Source: Nocardia carnea
GTDB lineage: Bacteria; Actinomycetota; Actinomycetes; Mycobacteriales; Mycobacteriaceae
Direction: 5' to 3'
NCBI RefSeq assembly: GCF_029868325.1
Contig: NZ_JARWNW010000108.1
Location: 1-47,467 of the forward strand
DNA: 47,467 nt
Numbering within the stretch: position 1 is the stretch's first letter; each line of letters begins with the position of its first letter. This document shows, one piece after another, positions 34,019 through 43,800 of the stretch. The translations under genes were made by a program, and so were the position numbers. The notes beneath the pieces are model-generated. The model saw only the letters and a list, made by a program, of their open reading frames with translations. It made no database searches and was not told where the DNA came from.

Positions 34019-34432
34019 TTATGCCCGGCGCCACTCGTCGATCGCCGACCAGACCACACTGTGGGGTGCGCCGGACTTTTCGAGGTCGCTGTCCTCCGAT
34101 ATCCGTCCGAGCAGCTTCTCGATCCGAGTGATGAATTCTGCGGAGCCGGTAGTCCTTGGATGACAACGCAGTAGGGCCGTCAACAGGTCGCCCGGGTAGA
34201 AGTCGCCTTCGGCGAGCGGATCGGCGTCGAGAACCTCCAAGACCAACGGGGTCAATATGTCGGCGCCCACTCTTTGTGAGATGAGGATCCGGAGGTCTTC
34301 GACGGTGAGGTCCGGCAACGGTACGTCTCTCAGCTTGTGCACGGTCTTCACCAGCCGAGTAGCATCCGGACTCGGGGCGGGCCAAGCTTCGCATTCGATC
34401 TGCGTAAGCGACCGCGGATCGCGATTCTTCAC
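34019..34432 (-). CDS. CdiI-like contact-dependent inhibition immunity protein
   Basis: 137 residues from the GTG at 34432 (AAAGGGAA upstream). The core TVEDLRILISQRVGADILTP, then VLEVLDADPLAEGDFYPGDLLTALL, fits the CdiI_2-type immunity family, which is found beside many polymorphic toxins. Its GTG overlaps the TGA of a headless fragment (34433-34630), which is likely the lost tail of a cognate toxin. It would protect against that toxin when it comes from related cells. Confidence 0.75.
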   Translation of the reverse strand: MKNRDPRSLTQIECEAWPAPSPDATRLVKTVHKLRDVPLPDLTVEDLRILISQRVGADILTPLVLEVLDADPLAEGDFYPGDLLTALLRCHPRTTGSAEFITRIEKLLGRISEDSDLEKSGAPHSVVWSAIDEWRRA

Positions 34433-34630
34433 TCGGTTTCCCTTTCTGGAGTATCGGCCGGAATCATCGCTGCGGCGCAGACCATGACTGCGGCCGGGTC
34501 CGTGCTCGGGTTGGACCGGACAGCATCGTTCCAGCGGCCGGCTCCAGGAACTCGCGTTCCCTTGGGTAGGCAGGTCAGGTCGAGATCGAGGTCGCCGATG
34601 CGGTTCAGCGAGACCGAAACAGCGATTCCG
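34430..34630 (-). pseudogene. C-terminal fragment, possible toxin tail
   Basis: About 66 codons directly after the PIN gene stop, in the same frame, with no start codon. It reads IAVSVSLNRIGDLDLDLTCLP then AGRWNDAVRSNPSTDPAAVM and ends at TGA, overlapping the CdiI-like start by GTGA. The overlap is what a toxin-immunity junction looks like, so this may be all that remains of the toxin. No family recognised. Confidence 0.45.
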
Positions 34631-34632
34631 GT

Positions 34633-35190
34633 TCACCGCCCTGAGCGAAGGGCCGCTACGGATTCCACGAGCCCCGCTCGTTCGAGTGCGTCGAGGACAT
34701 CCTCTGCTGTTTCAGGAGGATTGCGACGAGAATCCGCGATCTGCTGGACACACGCCCATACTCGCCGGTCGTCGATGCTGATCTGTTCGAGGAGGAATTC
34801 ATCGGGGCTCTTGGCTTCGAGCTGCCAAGGTACGAGGCTATCCGCCGGAAAGTCGGCCAGATTCCATGTGACGATCATGTCGGCGTGGCATTTGATTGCG
34901 GCAGCCAGAACGTGCCGATCGTCCGGATCCGGTAGTTTCAGCCCTTCGACCAGCGGCTCGTAGCCCGTGACGAGGCTGTCCGGCACCGCGGCATTCATCA
35001 ATGTCCGTAGGCGGTCGAGCTTCGCGCGTTCAATATCAGGGCGGCGCGCAGCCAGGTTCTCCAGTGCTTCTTCCAGGATTCGATCGGACCACTTCGCCTG
35101 CACCAATCGGGAACGCGCTACTCGAATCAACATGTCCCGCAAGGTGTTGCCGTACAGCACGTTCGCGTCGTATACGACCACGCAGGCCAT
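34633..35190 (-). CDS. PIN domain toxin (ribonuclease)
   Basis: 185 residues. Acidic metal ligands of a PIN domain are in place: D8 in VVYDANVLYG, E40/E41 in ILEEALENL, D88-D91 in LPDPDDRHVLAAAI, and D113 in VTWNLADFP. The family cuts RNA, often tRNA. It starts one base after the stop of the antitoxin gene (TGAGATG), the usual order antitoxin then toxin. A C-terminal extension of about 55 residues beyond the core (DEFLLEQISID ... SVAALR) is longer than VapC. Confidence 0.88.
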   Translation of the reverse strand: MACVVVYDANVLYGNTLRDMLIRVARSRLVQAKWSDRILEEALENLAARRPDIERAKLDRLRTLMNAAVPDSLVTGYEPLVEGLKLPDPDDRHVLAAAIKCHADMIVTWNLADFPADSLVPWQLEAKSPDEFLLEQISIDDRRVWACVQQIADSRRNPPETAEDVLDALERAGLVESVAALRSGR

Positions 35191-35191
35191 C

Positions 35192-35650
35192 TCAGATACC
35201 CAGTTCCTGTCCCAGTTCGGAGAGCTCGTCGGCGGCGGCGCGACCGGATTCCTCCAGGCGGCGCTGGTAGGCGCGGAGGTCGTCGAACCTGACGCGCCGG
35301 TGGGTCCCGACCAAGCGGAACGGAATCTCCCCAGCTTCCAGCAGGGCCACCAGATACGGCCGCGACACGTTGAGCATGTCCGCAGCCTGCTGCGTGGTCA
35401 GTTCCGCGTCGGAGGGCACTATGGTCACCCCGCGGCCGCTTGCTGCTTCCGCCAGTACGAACGCCAGTAGATCGACAACGGCTCGAGGCACGATCAGGGC
35501 GTCGTCGCTGCCGACTTCCCGGCCGACGGAGATCACTTCCTCGTCGGGGTGCTGGGCGAGATAGTCCCGGATGCGGCGCATCGCTCGCGCTGCGACCTCG
35601 GCATCGACCGCGCCGGGCTCGATCCGTTTGGCCGTATGGACACCAGTCAT
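35192..35650 (-). CDS. Antitoxin with excisionase-type (HTH_17) DNA-binding domain
   Basis: 152 residues; GGAGGTGAACC precedes the ATG. LTTQQAADMLNVSRPYLVALLEAGEIPF and GTHRRVRFDDLRAYQRR (residues about 84-130) form a MerR/excisionase-like winged helix. The N-terminal part and the acidic C-terminus (ELSELGQELGI) probably hold and neutralise the PIN toxin. It should repress its own promoter, using the tandem repeat just upstream. Confidence 0.88.
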   Translation of the reverse strand: MTGVHTAKRIEPGAVDAEVAARAMRRIRDYLAQHPDEEVISVGREVGSDDALIVPRAVVDLLAFVLAEAASGRGVTIVPSDAELTTQQAADMLNVSRPYLVALLEAGEIPFRLVGTHRRVRFDDLRAYQRRLEESGRAAADELSELGQELGI

Positions 35651-35667
35651 GGTTCACCTCCGACCCG

Positions 35668-35696
35668 AGTATACCGACAAACGAAATAAACGAAAT
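35668..35696 (-). promoter_or_regulatory. Promoter and direct-repeat operator of the PIN toxin-antitoxin operon
   Basis: Two perfect tandem copies of AAACGAAAT (plus strand 35679-35687 and 35688-35696) lie directly upstream of a minus-strand -10 element TATACT (35668-35673), 17 bp before the antitoxin ATG. Tandem 9-mers next to the -10 are a natural autoregulatory site for an excisionase-like antitoxin. Confidence 0.6.
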
Positions 35697-36429
35697 GACG
35701 CCACTCTGCATCGGCCGACAGGTCAGTTTCATACCGCACTGACCAGGGCGGATAGGACTGACTGAGGTTTGCAGGACGCCCGAGGTGGGATCACGACCGC
35801 GTCCGCGGCATGGCTCCGGGGTGTACTGGACGGCGATCAGCGTGGCCAGGACGGTTCACTGCCGCATGCCACATGACGCGGTGGGCCACATGCGGCTATC
35901 GACTCTGTACCCACGTGAGGAACTGCTGGGCAGCGAAGATAGGCTTCGCGAATTTGACCGCCTGTTTGGCCTTCCCGGACTGCGTGCCGATCTCGGCGGC
36001 GATCAACGCCTCACATTTCGTCTTGGTTACGGTTACGACGGGCACGAGTCGGTACTCGTGGCGAGAAATTCCCGGATCAGCGTGGATTTGCCGGTGCCGG
36101 CTTCCCGGTAAGGAAGAGGCTGTCGCCGCGGTGCAAGCGGGTGAGTGCCTCGGTGAACTCCGCCGTGAAAGTGAGTTCGGCGCTTTCGGTGGGTGTGGGT
36201 GCGGCGCAGTGCCGCGTAGTACTCCAGGGTGTCGAGCTCGGACAATCCCAGCCACTCCTCGAACTGGAGCACTACGCGGCCAGTACCTGCTCACGGACGA
36301 GGCTTGGCACGTCGTCCCGATTTGCCTCGACTCCGATGTGATGATGGAATCCGGAGGGACAGGGTGGGACCGTTCGCGGATCGGTGCGCCGGAACAAGTA
36401 CTGAGGCGACGACCGGTAAGGGGGGCCAA
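35697..36429. other. Debris region between antitoxin and ESX gene set
   Basis: About 730 bp with no intact gene. Apart from the AAA remnant at 35960-36272, a minus-strand frame reads VVTVTKTKCEALIAAEIGTQ and ends at QQFLTWVQSR near 35896; I do not recognise it and see no start. The segment 35860-36060 is less GC-rich than its surroundings. Confidence 0.45.
35960..36272 (-). pseudogene. AAA/Pif1-like helicase N-terminal remnant
   Basis: Minus-strand pieces in alternating frames read VLQFEEWLGLSELDTLEYY, then ESAELTFTAEFTEALTRL and GDSLFLTG, then AGTGKSTLIREFLAT. Together they make the start of an AAA ATPase of the Pif1/RecD-like kind, with Walker A GKAGTGKST rebuilt only by joining two frames around 36105-36112. 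At least two frameshifts and loss of everything after the first motif make it a pseudogene. Confidence 0.5.
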
Positions 36430-36936
36430 ATGAGCGAGCGCGAGGAGAAGCGGGCACGGAACGATCGGATGCGGGCCGAGATGGATGCCCTGCTGGAGTC
36501 GTTCGAACAGCAGCGCGCACAGCTGGGAGAACTCCAGGCCCGGCTGGCGGCCACGACGGTGAGTGTGTGGTCGGCCGACAATATGGTCCGGATCGATAGC
36601 AATGTGGCCGGGATCCCGGTCGATGTGCACATCGATGCGGGGGCGTTCAAACGGACCACACCGGACAAGCTCGCCCGTTCCGTACTCGAGGCGGTGCATG
36701 CCGCGGCCCGGCAAGCCGGCGACGCCACGCAACAGGCCATGGCGCCGCTCGAGGCGGAGGTCGGCGCGATGCCCGATCTCTCCGAGCTCATCCCCGGCGC
36801 ACCCAGCATCCGGGACATGGTGTCGAGCTTCTCCGAACCTCCGCCGGTCACACCCCCGCAGGCCACGCCGGAACTGACCGACGCGGAGGAAGACGAGTAC
36901 TTCCGCAACCGTTCCTACCTGGATCCCGGCCGGTGA
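36430..36936 (+). CDS. YbaB/EbfC-like protein of an ESX toxin locus
   Basis: 168 residues; AAGGGGGG precedes the ATG. The N-terminal helix (1-45, EEKRARNDRMRAEMDALLES) is a coiled coil, followed by VSVWSADNMVRIDSNVAGIPVDV, the YbaB-type beta sheet, and a helix with LARSVLEAVHAAARQAG. The C-terminus is Pro-rich and acidic. YbaB-like proteins often precede WXG100 genes in Nocardia- and Mycobacterium-type secretion clusters, though their part there is not established. The WXG100 gene follows after 28 bp. Confidence 0.8.
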   Translation: MSEREEKRARNDRMRAEMDALLESFEQQRAQLGELQARLAATTVSVWSADNMVRIDSNVAGIPVDVHIDAGAFKRTTPDKLARSVLEAVHAAARQAGDATQQAMAPLEAEVGAMPDLSELIPGAPSIRDMVSSFSEPPPVTPPQATPELTDAEEDEYFRNRSYLDPGR

Positions 36937-36964
36937 CCAACGAGCGCACTGGGGAGGACATGTC

Positions 36965-37273
36965 GTGAGTGTCCTGGGCGTCGATCCGGACGGCCTCCGT
37001 AATACCGGACCGCGATTCGGCGCGGTGGCCGACGATATCACCACCGCGGCAGAACAATTGCGTCGCGTGCTCGACACCGAGGGGCAGTGCTGGGGCGCCG
37101 ACCAGGTAGGTCAGGCGTTCGCCAAGCGCTACACACCAGACCCGGGACTGAAGGCCATACAGGACGTGCGGGACGCGTTCACCAGATATGGAGAAGATGT
37201 GGTGACCCTGGCCGACAATGTGGAGGCCCAGGAACAGATCATCTCCGGAAATCTGGGCTCGGCTGCGTCCTGA
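36965..37273 (+). CDS. WXG100-like type VII secretion protein
   Basis: 102 residues with a GTG start; GGGGAGGA lies just upstream. Two helices surround GQCWGADQVGQAFAKRY (W at about 43, W-G-A in place of W-x-G). A DVVTLADNVEAQE stretch closes the second helix. The TGA overlaps the next gene's ATG by one base (TGATG), so it is coupled to the long toxin gene and should act as its secretion partner. Confidence 0.82.
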   Translation: MSVLGVDPDGLRNTGPRFGAVADDITTAAEQLRRVLDTEGQCWGADQVGQAFAKRYTPDPGLKAIQDVRDAFTRYGEDVVTLADNVEAQEQIISGNLGSAAS

Positions 37274-40200
37274 TGGGTATCGAGATCCCGGACGAACTGC
37301 AATGGGTTGCCAAATGGGTTGTGGGCGCCGGGGATTGGCCGGAAGCCGACGAGACGGCCATACGGCGGATCGCCGATGCGTGGAACGGTATGGCGACGGC
37401 GCTCGAGGAGAGCTCCGGTGACGCGAACCTCACCATGCAGGCCGCGCTGACCGCACTCCACTCGGGCGAATCGCATACCGCGCTCAGCGCGCACTGGGAC
37501 TTGGTCGGCGGCAAGGACGACGCCGCGCTACCGAAGCTGATCGAGCATTGCCGATGGCTGGCCGACCAGGCCGATGACGGGGCGCTCGATATCGAGCACA
37601 CCAAGCTGGCGATCATCACTGCCATGGTCCTGCTCGCCGCCGAACTGGTGGTGGCGGGGGTGACCGCATGGACCGGTGTGGGTGCGGTGGCCGGGGCCGC
37701 GGCACGGGTCGCCACTCAGGCCGGGATTCGCATAGCGATCCAGATGTTGATCAAGAGGCTGGCCACCGTGGTCGGAAAGGGCGCGATTTTCGGATTCCTC
37801 GAAGGCGGCGCGGGTGAACTGATCCCGCACCTGATCCAGTTCGCCTCGGGAGAACGGACGGGACTGGACGGCGAGGACTGGGCGGGGCTCAGGGGCAGCT
37901 TGATCGCCGGTGCGGTGGGTGGCGCCGTGGGCGGTGGTCTGGGATCCGGCGGGCTTGCCGCACCGTTGACCAACCAGGTGGGCTCCACCGTCGGGAAGAC
38001 CGTCACCGAACTCGGTGTCGAGAGTGCGGCCGGGGTCGCCGGGAATGTCGCGGGGACCGTGGCCGTCGGTGGCGAATTGACTTTGGAGACCTTCACTTCC
38101 GGAGCCGCCGGTGGCGCAGCCGAGCGCGGGGCCACCGCGGCGGGGGAGGCTGCGGGCACACATTTCGGGCAAGGCGCCCCCTCCGTCCCCGAGACCGGGA
38201 ACCCGGCCGATACCGATCCGAGCAGCCCCGCATCAACCCCCTCGGAGTCCGGCACTCCCGCGCAGCCGGACAACGGCGCACCAGGCGAGCAGACCGCGAC
38301 ACAGCCCGCCGCCACCGGGGCCGATCCGGACACCGGCTCCACCCCGAGCAGCGAATCCCCGAACTCCGCGCCGCAGAACGACTCCGCATCCACCACCTCG
38401 GCCAGTCCGGCATCGACTCCCGAAAGCACCCCCACTCCGACCGATTCCGGATCGGCACCCGAAAGTGCCGGGCCGCCACCAACTCCGGATAGCCAGGCCG
38501 CCCCGGGGGATACCTCCACCCCGTCCTCGCCCGACAGCCCGGCCTCGACCACGGACAGCACCTCGCCGGGCAGTAGCCCCAACTCGGCACCCGACACGCC
38601 CAGCGCTGCCCCCGACGTGCCCGGCACTGCCCCCGATAGACCCGACACCCCGGCCTCCGACAGCCCCCCACCGGCCAGCAGCCCCGACCTCTCCCCTGAT
38701 CCTCCCGGCACCACACCCAACACATCGGACACTCCGCAGACGGTCCTACCCGACGGAACAGTGCCGGGTAGCAGCCTCAACCTGCCACCGGATCCACCCA
38801 GCCCCACGCCGGCCACCTCGGACGCCCCCTCTGCACCGACAACGAGCGACACCTCCACCCCGCACACCTCCGGCACTCCGACGAGCACCGACAACCCCGC
38901 CACCAGCACAGCGGCTACCACCACAACAACGGACACCCCCGCCACCTCGACACCGCCCTCCACCGCACCTCTCTCCGGCACCCCCACTTCGCAGGCCACC
39001 GAGGGCAGTCATCGGCCGAACACCGCTGCGCCCACAGCCGAGGCCGGACCGGCGGGAGCGCCACGGACCACCACCGATCCGGCCCGCGGAATCCCCCCGG
39101 GCCGCGCACCGGAAGCACCGAGTGCGGGCCCCCCGCGGCCGGCCCGCGGCGACCTCGAACGTTCCGGCCAACCCGCCGACCGTCCTGCACACCGCCTCGA
39201 ACGACCGCGAGAAGCGGCGGGCCTGAACCCCTTTCGCCGGTCGCGACCGACCCCCGCGCCCGATGCCGGTCGATCGAGACCGTACGGGGACAGCGATAGT
39301 CCGAGGCCCGGTCACCGCTCCTGGGATCACCCGCCACCGCACCGACCCCCGGATGCCGGCACACCCGCACGCTCCGCCGAGCCCGCTGAACCTGTCGCGC
39401 CCCGACCGACGGACGACTCGCTCACCCCAGGGACCCACAACGAGACCGCACCGCTGGAATCCCACCCTCCGGATCGTCGGGCCCTCACCTCGCACGAACT
39501 CGCGAACCCCGCCGATCGCACGAACATGCTCAGAGCGATGCTCAACTACGCGCAGGAGAACAATCTCACCTTCGATGAAGTTCAACGGGAAGTGCGAGCC
39601 GGCGATCTCCTGATCGACCCGAACTGGAAAGTTTTCCCCAGACTCCAGATCCAGGAAGTCGATGCGCTGCCGCCGCCGGACAATTTCGACGAAGCTTACT
39701 TGAACGCGGTTCTCGAGCATCACTACTCGCACAACCGCCGGGTCTCGCCCTACGACAGTATGGCCGACCCTACGTTCGAACCGGGCTGCCCGGACAATGA
39801 GCTACCCGCTCATATCACCCGTGACATGCCGGCGGACGCACTGGCCGACGCTGTGGATCCGGTTGCCGACAACCTCTTTCTGAATCAAGAAGGCGACGAC
39901 GCGGTCGTGTGGCGGGATCGGTCCGCCGGTGACGCCTTTCTGCGCCAGGAGAACGCGCTGTTCCGGATGGAGAGCAGAGGGCCGGCCGAAATCGGCGGCC
40001 TCGGTGGGTTCCACTGCCGCAGGCCGGGCGACCCCAACCTCGGGGCGCATACCGGCCAGGCCACCAACGGCGGTGGATGTGTCTCGTTCTCCAACAGTCC
40101 GGAACATGTGCTCCAGCGTGAAGACTCGCTGAGCGTCGATATGCACGGAGTCGAACAACTGCCCAACGGGTTGTATCGGCAGACGCGCTACATGTACGAG

Positions 40201-41265
40201 GCATATCATCCCTTCGGTGTCGACGTGGAGTCCTCACATCGCGACACGGGCAATCCCAGCGGTCACCGCGAAGCGGAAGTTCTCGCACCGGGCGGACTTT
40301 CCTCCGACGTGATCTATCGCGTATGGACACGCGAAATCGTGTTCGACCCCGATAACTGGAACCAGATAGTCAGCGCCCGGGTACTACCACCCATCTACAA
40401 CCCCAACTTCCGATACAGCGATCACCCGAATTTCACCTCACCGGACAATTCTTCCTCACCGCCGGCGAACCTCGCGCCCGCACCACCGCCGGCTACGACC
40501 CCGGACCCCGATCCGGGCCGGGCACCGGAAAACGAACCACCCTCGAACCCTTACCGAGCGCCCGACAGCAACAACGAACAACCTCGACCCCGCTTCGCCA
40601 CCGACCCCCTCCCCGGCGACCCCATCTGGGACCCAGCTGATATCGCGAACCTCCTCGGCAGGGACTACGCGGAGAGCGACCCTGCGCTCCCGCCACAATC
40701 CCGAGTGACGCCCGAGCCGGCGCAGCGGGACTCCGCCGGCCGCACCGTCACCGATCCTCGAGCTCACGGATTCCCCCAAGGGCAGCCGGCTCCGGCACTG
40801 CACCAGGCGCCCGCCACGAATACGGGCATACCGGAATTCCCCGCTGCACGGACAGATAACGCTACGAACTCCGGCCCGGCCCGGGCACCGGAAAGCGTGC
40901 CGCCCGCCCCTGTTCCACACGCCCCGGAGAACGGTTCAGCACAGCCACCGGCGCCGCGCGGCGACACCAGGACTCACCCCGATCATCACGCCCCGCCGAA
41001 TGCTCCCGCGCCCCGGTCGACGGAGGCGAGTCCAGGGCTTCGCACACCTGCTCCGGGAACCCCGGCTGTACAACCAGGCCACGCCGGGGTCGCGAGTCCT
41101 CGTGGGAATGCCCCGGTCGCGGCCCCCCACCGCACGCCGGAAGGTATCGCGCCCCACCCCGGCCACCCTGCGCCGGAGGGTAATTCACCGGCCCGGGCCG
41201 ACCGACCGCAGACCGCCGGGCCCGGCCGGGCGCCAGACGGGCGGAGCCCCCCCCGCGGCCGCCCG
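37273..41265 (+). CDS. CpnT-like secreted toxin with ADP-ribosyltransferase-like domain (3' end uncertain)
   Basis: About 1330 residues up to the C-run; the frame continues beyond it into a coupling protein. Start ATG at 37273. Residues 1-150 form the WXG-like helical N-domain (IPDELQWVAKWVVGAGDWPEAD); about 115-290 are hydrophobic, Gly/Ala-rich helices; 295-760 are Pro/Ser/Thr-rich. An ADP-ribosyltransferase-like domain follows at about 880-1040: R898 in LFRMESRGP, S938-F-S940 in GCVSFSNSP, and E1000-A-E1002 in HREAEVLAPGGL, the R-S-ExE triad of arginine-type or pierisin-like enzymes. A second Pro-rich linker then leads to a C-terminal domain that is missing. Exported through a type VII system with the Esx protein just upstream. 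Confidence 0.65.
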
Positions 41266-41283
41266 CCCCCCCCCCCCCCCCCC
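41266..41283. repeat. Run of 18 cytosines joining two unrelated genes
   Basis: A pure C18 run codes for proline in the open frame. Upstream is toxin linker sequence; downstream is the N-terminus of a coupling protein lacking its own start codon. Runs of this kind also occur at both window ends. It is a prime place for a misjoined contig or a homopolymer length error. Confidence 0.7.
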
Positions 41284-43761
41284 ACGACACTGCGTGATCT
41301 GGCCGAGGTGGTCGAACGGGGGCTCGGATCGGCGGCCGGGGCCGGCGGTGTCTTGAGCGTGCTGGGTGTGCTCGCCGCAGTGGGAGTTCTGGGTCGGTGG
41401 CGTCGGCGCCGGCTGGGTGCGCGTGCTCGCCAGATCACTGTGCTCACTCCACCCGAGGTCGACGCCAAGGGTGCGCTCACCTTCTGGGCCCATTTGATCG
41501 GCCAGTTACGCCCTGCCTGGGCACGGCTCCTGTTGGGACAACCGCACCTCGGGTTCGAATACACCGTCACCCCGGAGGAAGGGGCCGCGATCCGACTCTG
41601 GGTCCCCAGCGCGATCCCACCGGGGCTCATCGAGCGGGCCGTCGCCTCGGCATGGCCCGGCGCGCATACCGACACCGGAGAACCCGCCCGACCCCCGCTA
41701 CCCGCCCCCGCGAAAGGCGTGGAACGGATCGTGGCCGGAGGCGAGCTACGGCTGGGACGGCGGGAAGGGCTCCCGTTGAGCACCGACCACGCCGGTGATC
41801 TCGTGCGTAACCTGATCACCGCCGCCGACGACCTCGCACCCGGCCAAGCCGCCTGCGTGCAGATCCTGGCCCGCCCGGTCACCGGCCGCCGCGTCGCCCG
41901 CGCCCTCCGCGCCACAGCGAGCCCCCATGCCTCAACAGGAGTCGTGGCCGGGCTGCTGCACGAGGCATTGGATCTGCTCACCCCCGGCGGGAGCAGCGCG
42001 CGCCCTACCCGGACTGGGGGACTCAGTGAGCGGCAGGGCAGCGACCGCCAGGCAGTGATGGAGTACAGCGCCGCCGCCCGCGCCGCGGCAACCAAGGCGC
42101 GGGGAGCGCACTGGGAAACCGTTGTCCGCTACGCCGCCTCGATCCCCGTCTCCGACGACCCCGACGACACACCCCCGAAAGCGCAGGCACGGGCGGTGGC
42201 ACGCGGGCGCGCCGACGCCCTGGCCACAGTGTTCGGGGCCTGCACCGACCACAACTACTACCGGCGACGGCGACACCTCCGACTCGCGACATTGATCCGA
42301 CAGCGGCGTCTCGGGCGCGGGGATGTGTTGTCGGTCCCGGAGTTGGCCACGATCGCGCACCTGCCCACCAAGACCGGACTGCCCGGCCTGCAACGCGCCG
42401 GAGCCCGCGCCCTGTCCCCCGCCCCGGAGATACCCGTCGGCGGGGAGCACACGAAACCACTGGGCCTGGCCGATACCGGCACGCGCCGTCCGGTCGCGGT
42501 CAAGATCTCCGACGCCCGCCACCACCTCCACATCCTCGGCCCCACCGGCGTCGGCAAATCCACGCTGCTCGCGCGCACGATCCTCGATGACGCCGAGGCC
42601 GGCCGCGGGGTGATCGTCGTCGACCCCAAGGGCGACCTTGTCACCGACGTGTTGTCCCGGTTGCCTTCGCGCATGGGTGAGCGGGTGGTGCTCTTCGACG
42701 CCGACTCCACCGCCCCACCGCCGTGCGTAAACCCCCTCGATATCGGGCGGATCGGGCGGGCGGGAATGGATCTGGCGGTCGACAACCTCGTCACCGTGTT
42801 CCACCGGATCTTCCACCAATGGTGGGGGCCACGCACCGACGACATCATGCGCGCGAGCCTGCTGACCCTGTGCGCCCAACCCGGCACCGCCACCCTGGCC
42901 GATCTCCCCCGGCTGCTCATCGAACCGGCCTTCCGTGCCCGCGTCACCCGCACCACCAAAGACCCCGTCCTGCGCGGGTTCTGGGACAGCTACGAACAAC
43001 TGTCCGACACCGGCCGCGCTCAGCTCACCGGCCCGTTGTTGAACAAGCTGCGCGCGTTCCTGCTGCGGCCGTTCGTTCGCGCGGCCATCGCGGGTGGGCC
43101 CTCCACGGTCGAGTTCGCCGACATCCTCGACCAGGGCGGAATCTGCCTGGCTCGTTTGCCGAAAGGCTCACTCGGCGAGGAGACCTCTCGTCTCGTCGGG
43201 TCGCTACTCGTCGCGCGCACATGGCAGGCCGTGACCGCCCGTGCTCGGGTGCCCTCAGCCGACCGGCCCGACGCCGCGCTGGTGCTCGACGAGGCACAGA
43301 ACTTCCTCAACCTGTCGACCCCGATCGAGGACATGCTCGCCGAAGCCCGCGGCTTGCGCCTGTCGCTGCTGCTGGCGCATCAGAACTTGAGTCAGTTGTC
43401 GCGGGAGCTGCGCGACGGGATCTCGGCCAATGCCCGCAACAAGATCGTGTTCGCGGTCAGTCCCGACGACGCCCGGGATCTGGCCCGCCACACCGAGCCG
43501 TGGCTGTCCGAACACGACCTGTCGCACCTCGACGCCTTCCACGCCGCCGCCCGTCTGCTGGTCGACGGCCGCAACGCCCGACCATTCACCCTCACCACCC
43601 GCCCGCTGGACCCCCCGGTCCCCGGGCGTGCCCGCGAGATCGCCGCCGCCGCCCGCGCCCACCTCACCACACCGGCACACACGCCCGACCCCGGCGGCGA
43701 GCCGGCCCTCGACCGTGACCAGCGGCCGGATCCCGCACGGCGCGACCCGCGCCGGCGCTAG
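41284..43761 (+). CDS. Type IV coupling protein (VirD4/TraG/TraD-like), fused in frame to the toxin
   Basis: About 825 residues from TTLRDLAEVVERGLGS to the TAG at 43759. A hydrophobic helix (VLSVLGVLAAVGVLG) near the start should anchor it in the membrane. Walker A is GPTGVGKST (DNA around 42538-42564) and Walker B ALVLDEAQNFLN (around 43280); GRGVIVVDPKGDL and LLLAHQNLSQL are typical of TraG/VirD4-like DNA pumps. They bring the relaxosome to the conjugative channel. No ATG or GTG start exists between the C-run and the helix, so the native start is lost or lies where the toxin sequence now is. First gene of the conjugation-type set. Confidence 0.82.
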   Translation, partial: TTLRDLAEVVERGLGSAAGAGGVLSVLGVLAAVGVLGRWRRRRLGARARQITVLTPPEVDAKGALTFWAHLIGQLRPAWARLLLGQPHLGFEYTVTPEEGAAIRLWVPSAIPPGLIERAVASAWPGAHTDTGEPARPPLPAPAKGVERIVAGGELRLGRREGLPLSTDHAGDLVRNLITAADDLAPGQAACVQILARPVTGRRVARALRATASPHASTGVVAGLLHEALDLLTPGGSSARPTRTGGLSERQGSDRQAVMEYSAAARAAATKARGAHWETVVRYAASIPVSDDPDDTPPKAQARAVARGRADALATVFGACTDHNYYRRRRHLRLATLIRQRRLGRGDVLSVPELATIAHLPTKTGLPGLQRAGARALSPAPEIPVGGEHTKPLGLADTGTRRPVAVKISDARHHLHILGPTGVGKSTLLARTILDDAEAGRGVIVVDPKGDLVTDVLSRLPSRMGERVVLFDADSTAPPPCVNPLDIGRIGRAGMDLAVDNLVTVFHRIFHQWWGPRTDDIMRASLLTLCAQPGTATLADLPRLLIEPAFRARVTRTTKDPVLRGFWDSYEQLSDTGRAQLTGPLLNKLRAFLLRPFVRAAIAGGPSTVEFADILDQGGICLARLPKGSLGEETSRLVGSLLVARTWQAVTARARVPSADRPDAALVLDEAQNFLNLSTPIEDMLAEARGLRLSLLLAHQNLSQLSRELRDGISANARNKIVFAVSPDDARDLARHTEPWLSEHDLSHLDAFHAAARLLVDGRNARPFTLTTRPLDPPVPGRAREIAAAARAHLTTPAHTPDPGGEPALDRDQRPDPARRDPRRR

Positions 43762-43800
43762 TCACGCGACCCGGCCTCACTGAGAAAGGCTGTTGCACCG

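Noticed and set aside
37273..43761. One 2162-residue fusion protein of toxin and coupling protein
   Set aside because: No known logic joins the two, the coupling protein lacks its own start, and the join is at a C18 run. I annotated them as two proteins and flagged the junction.
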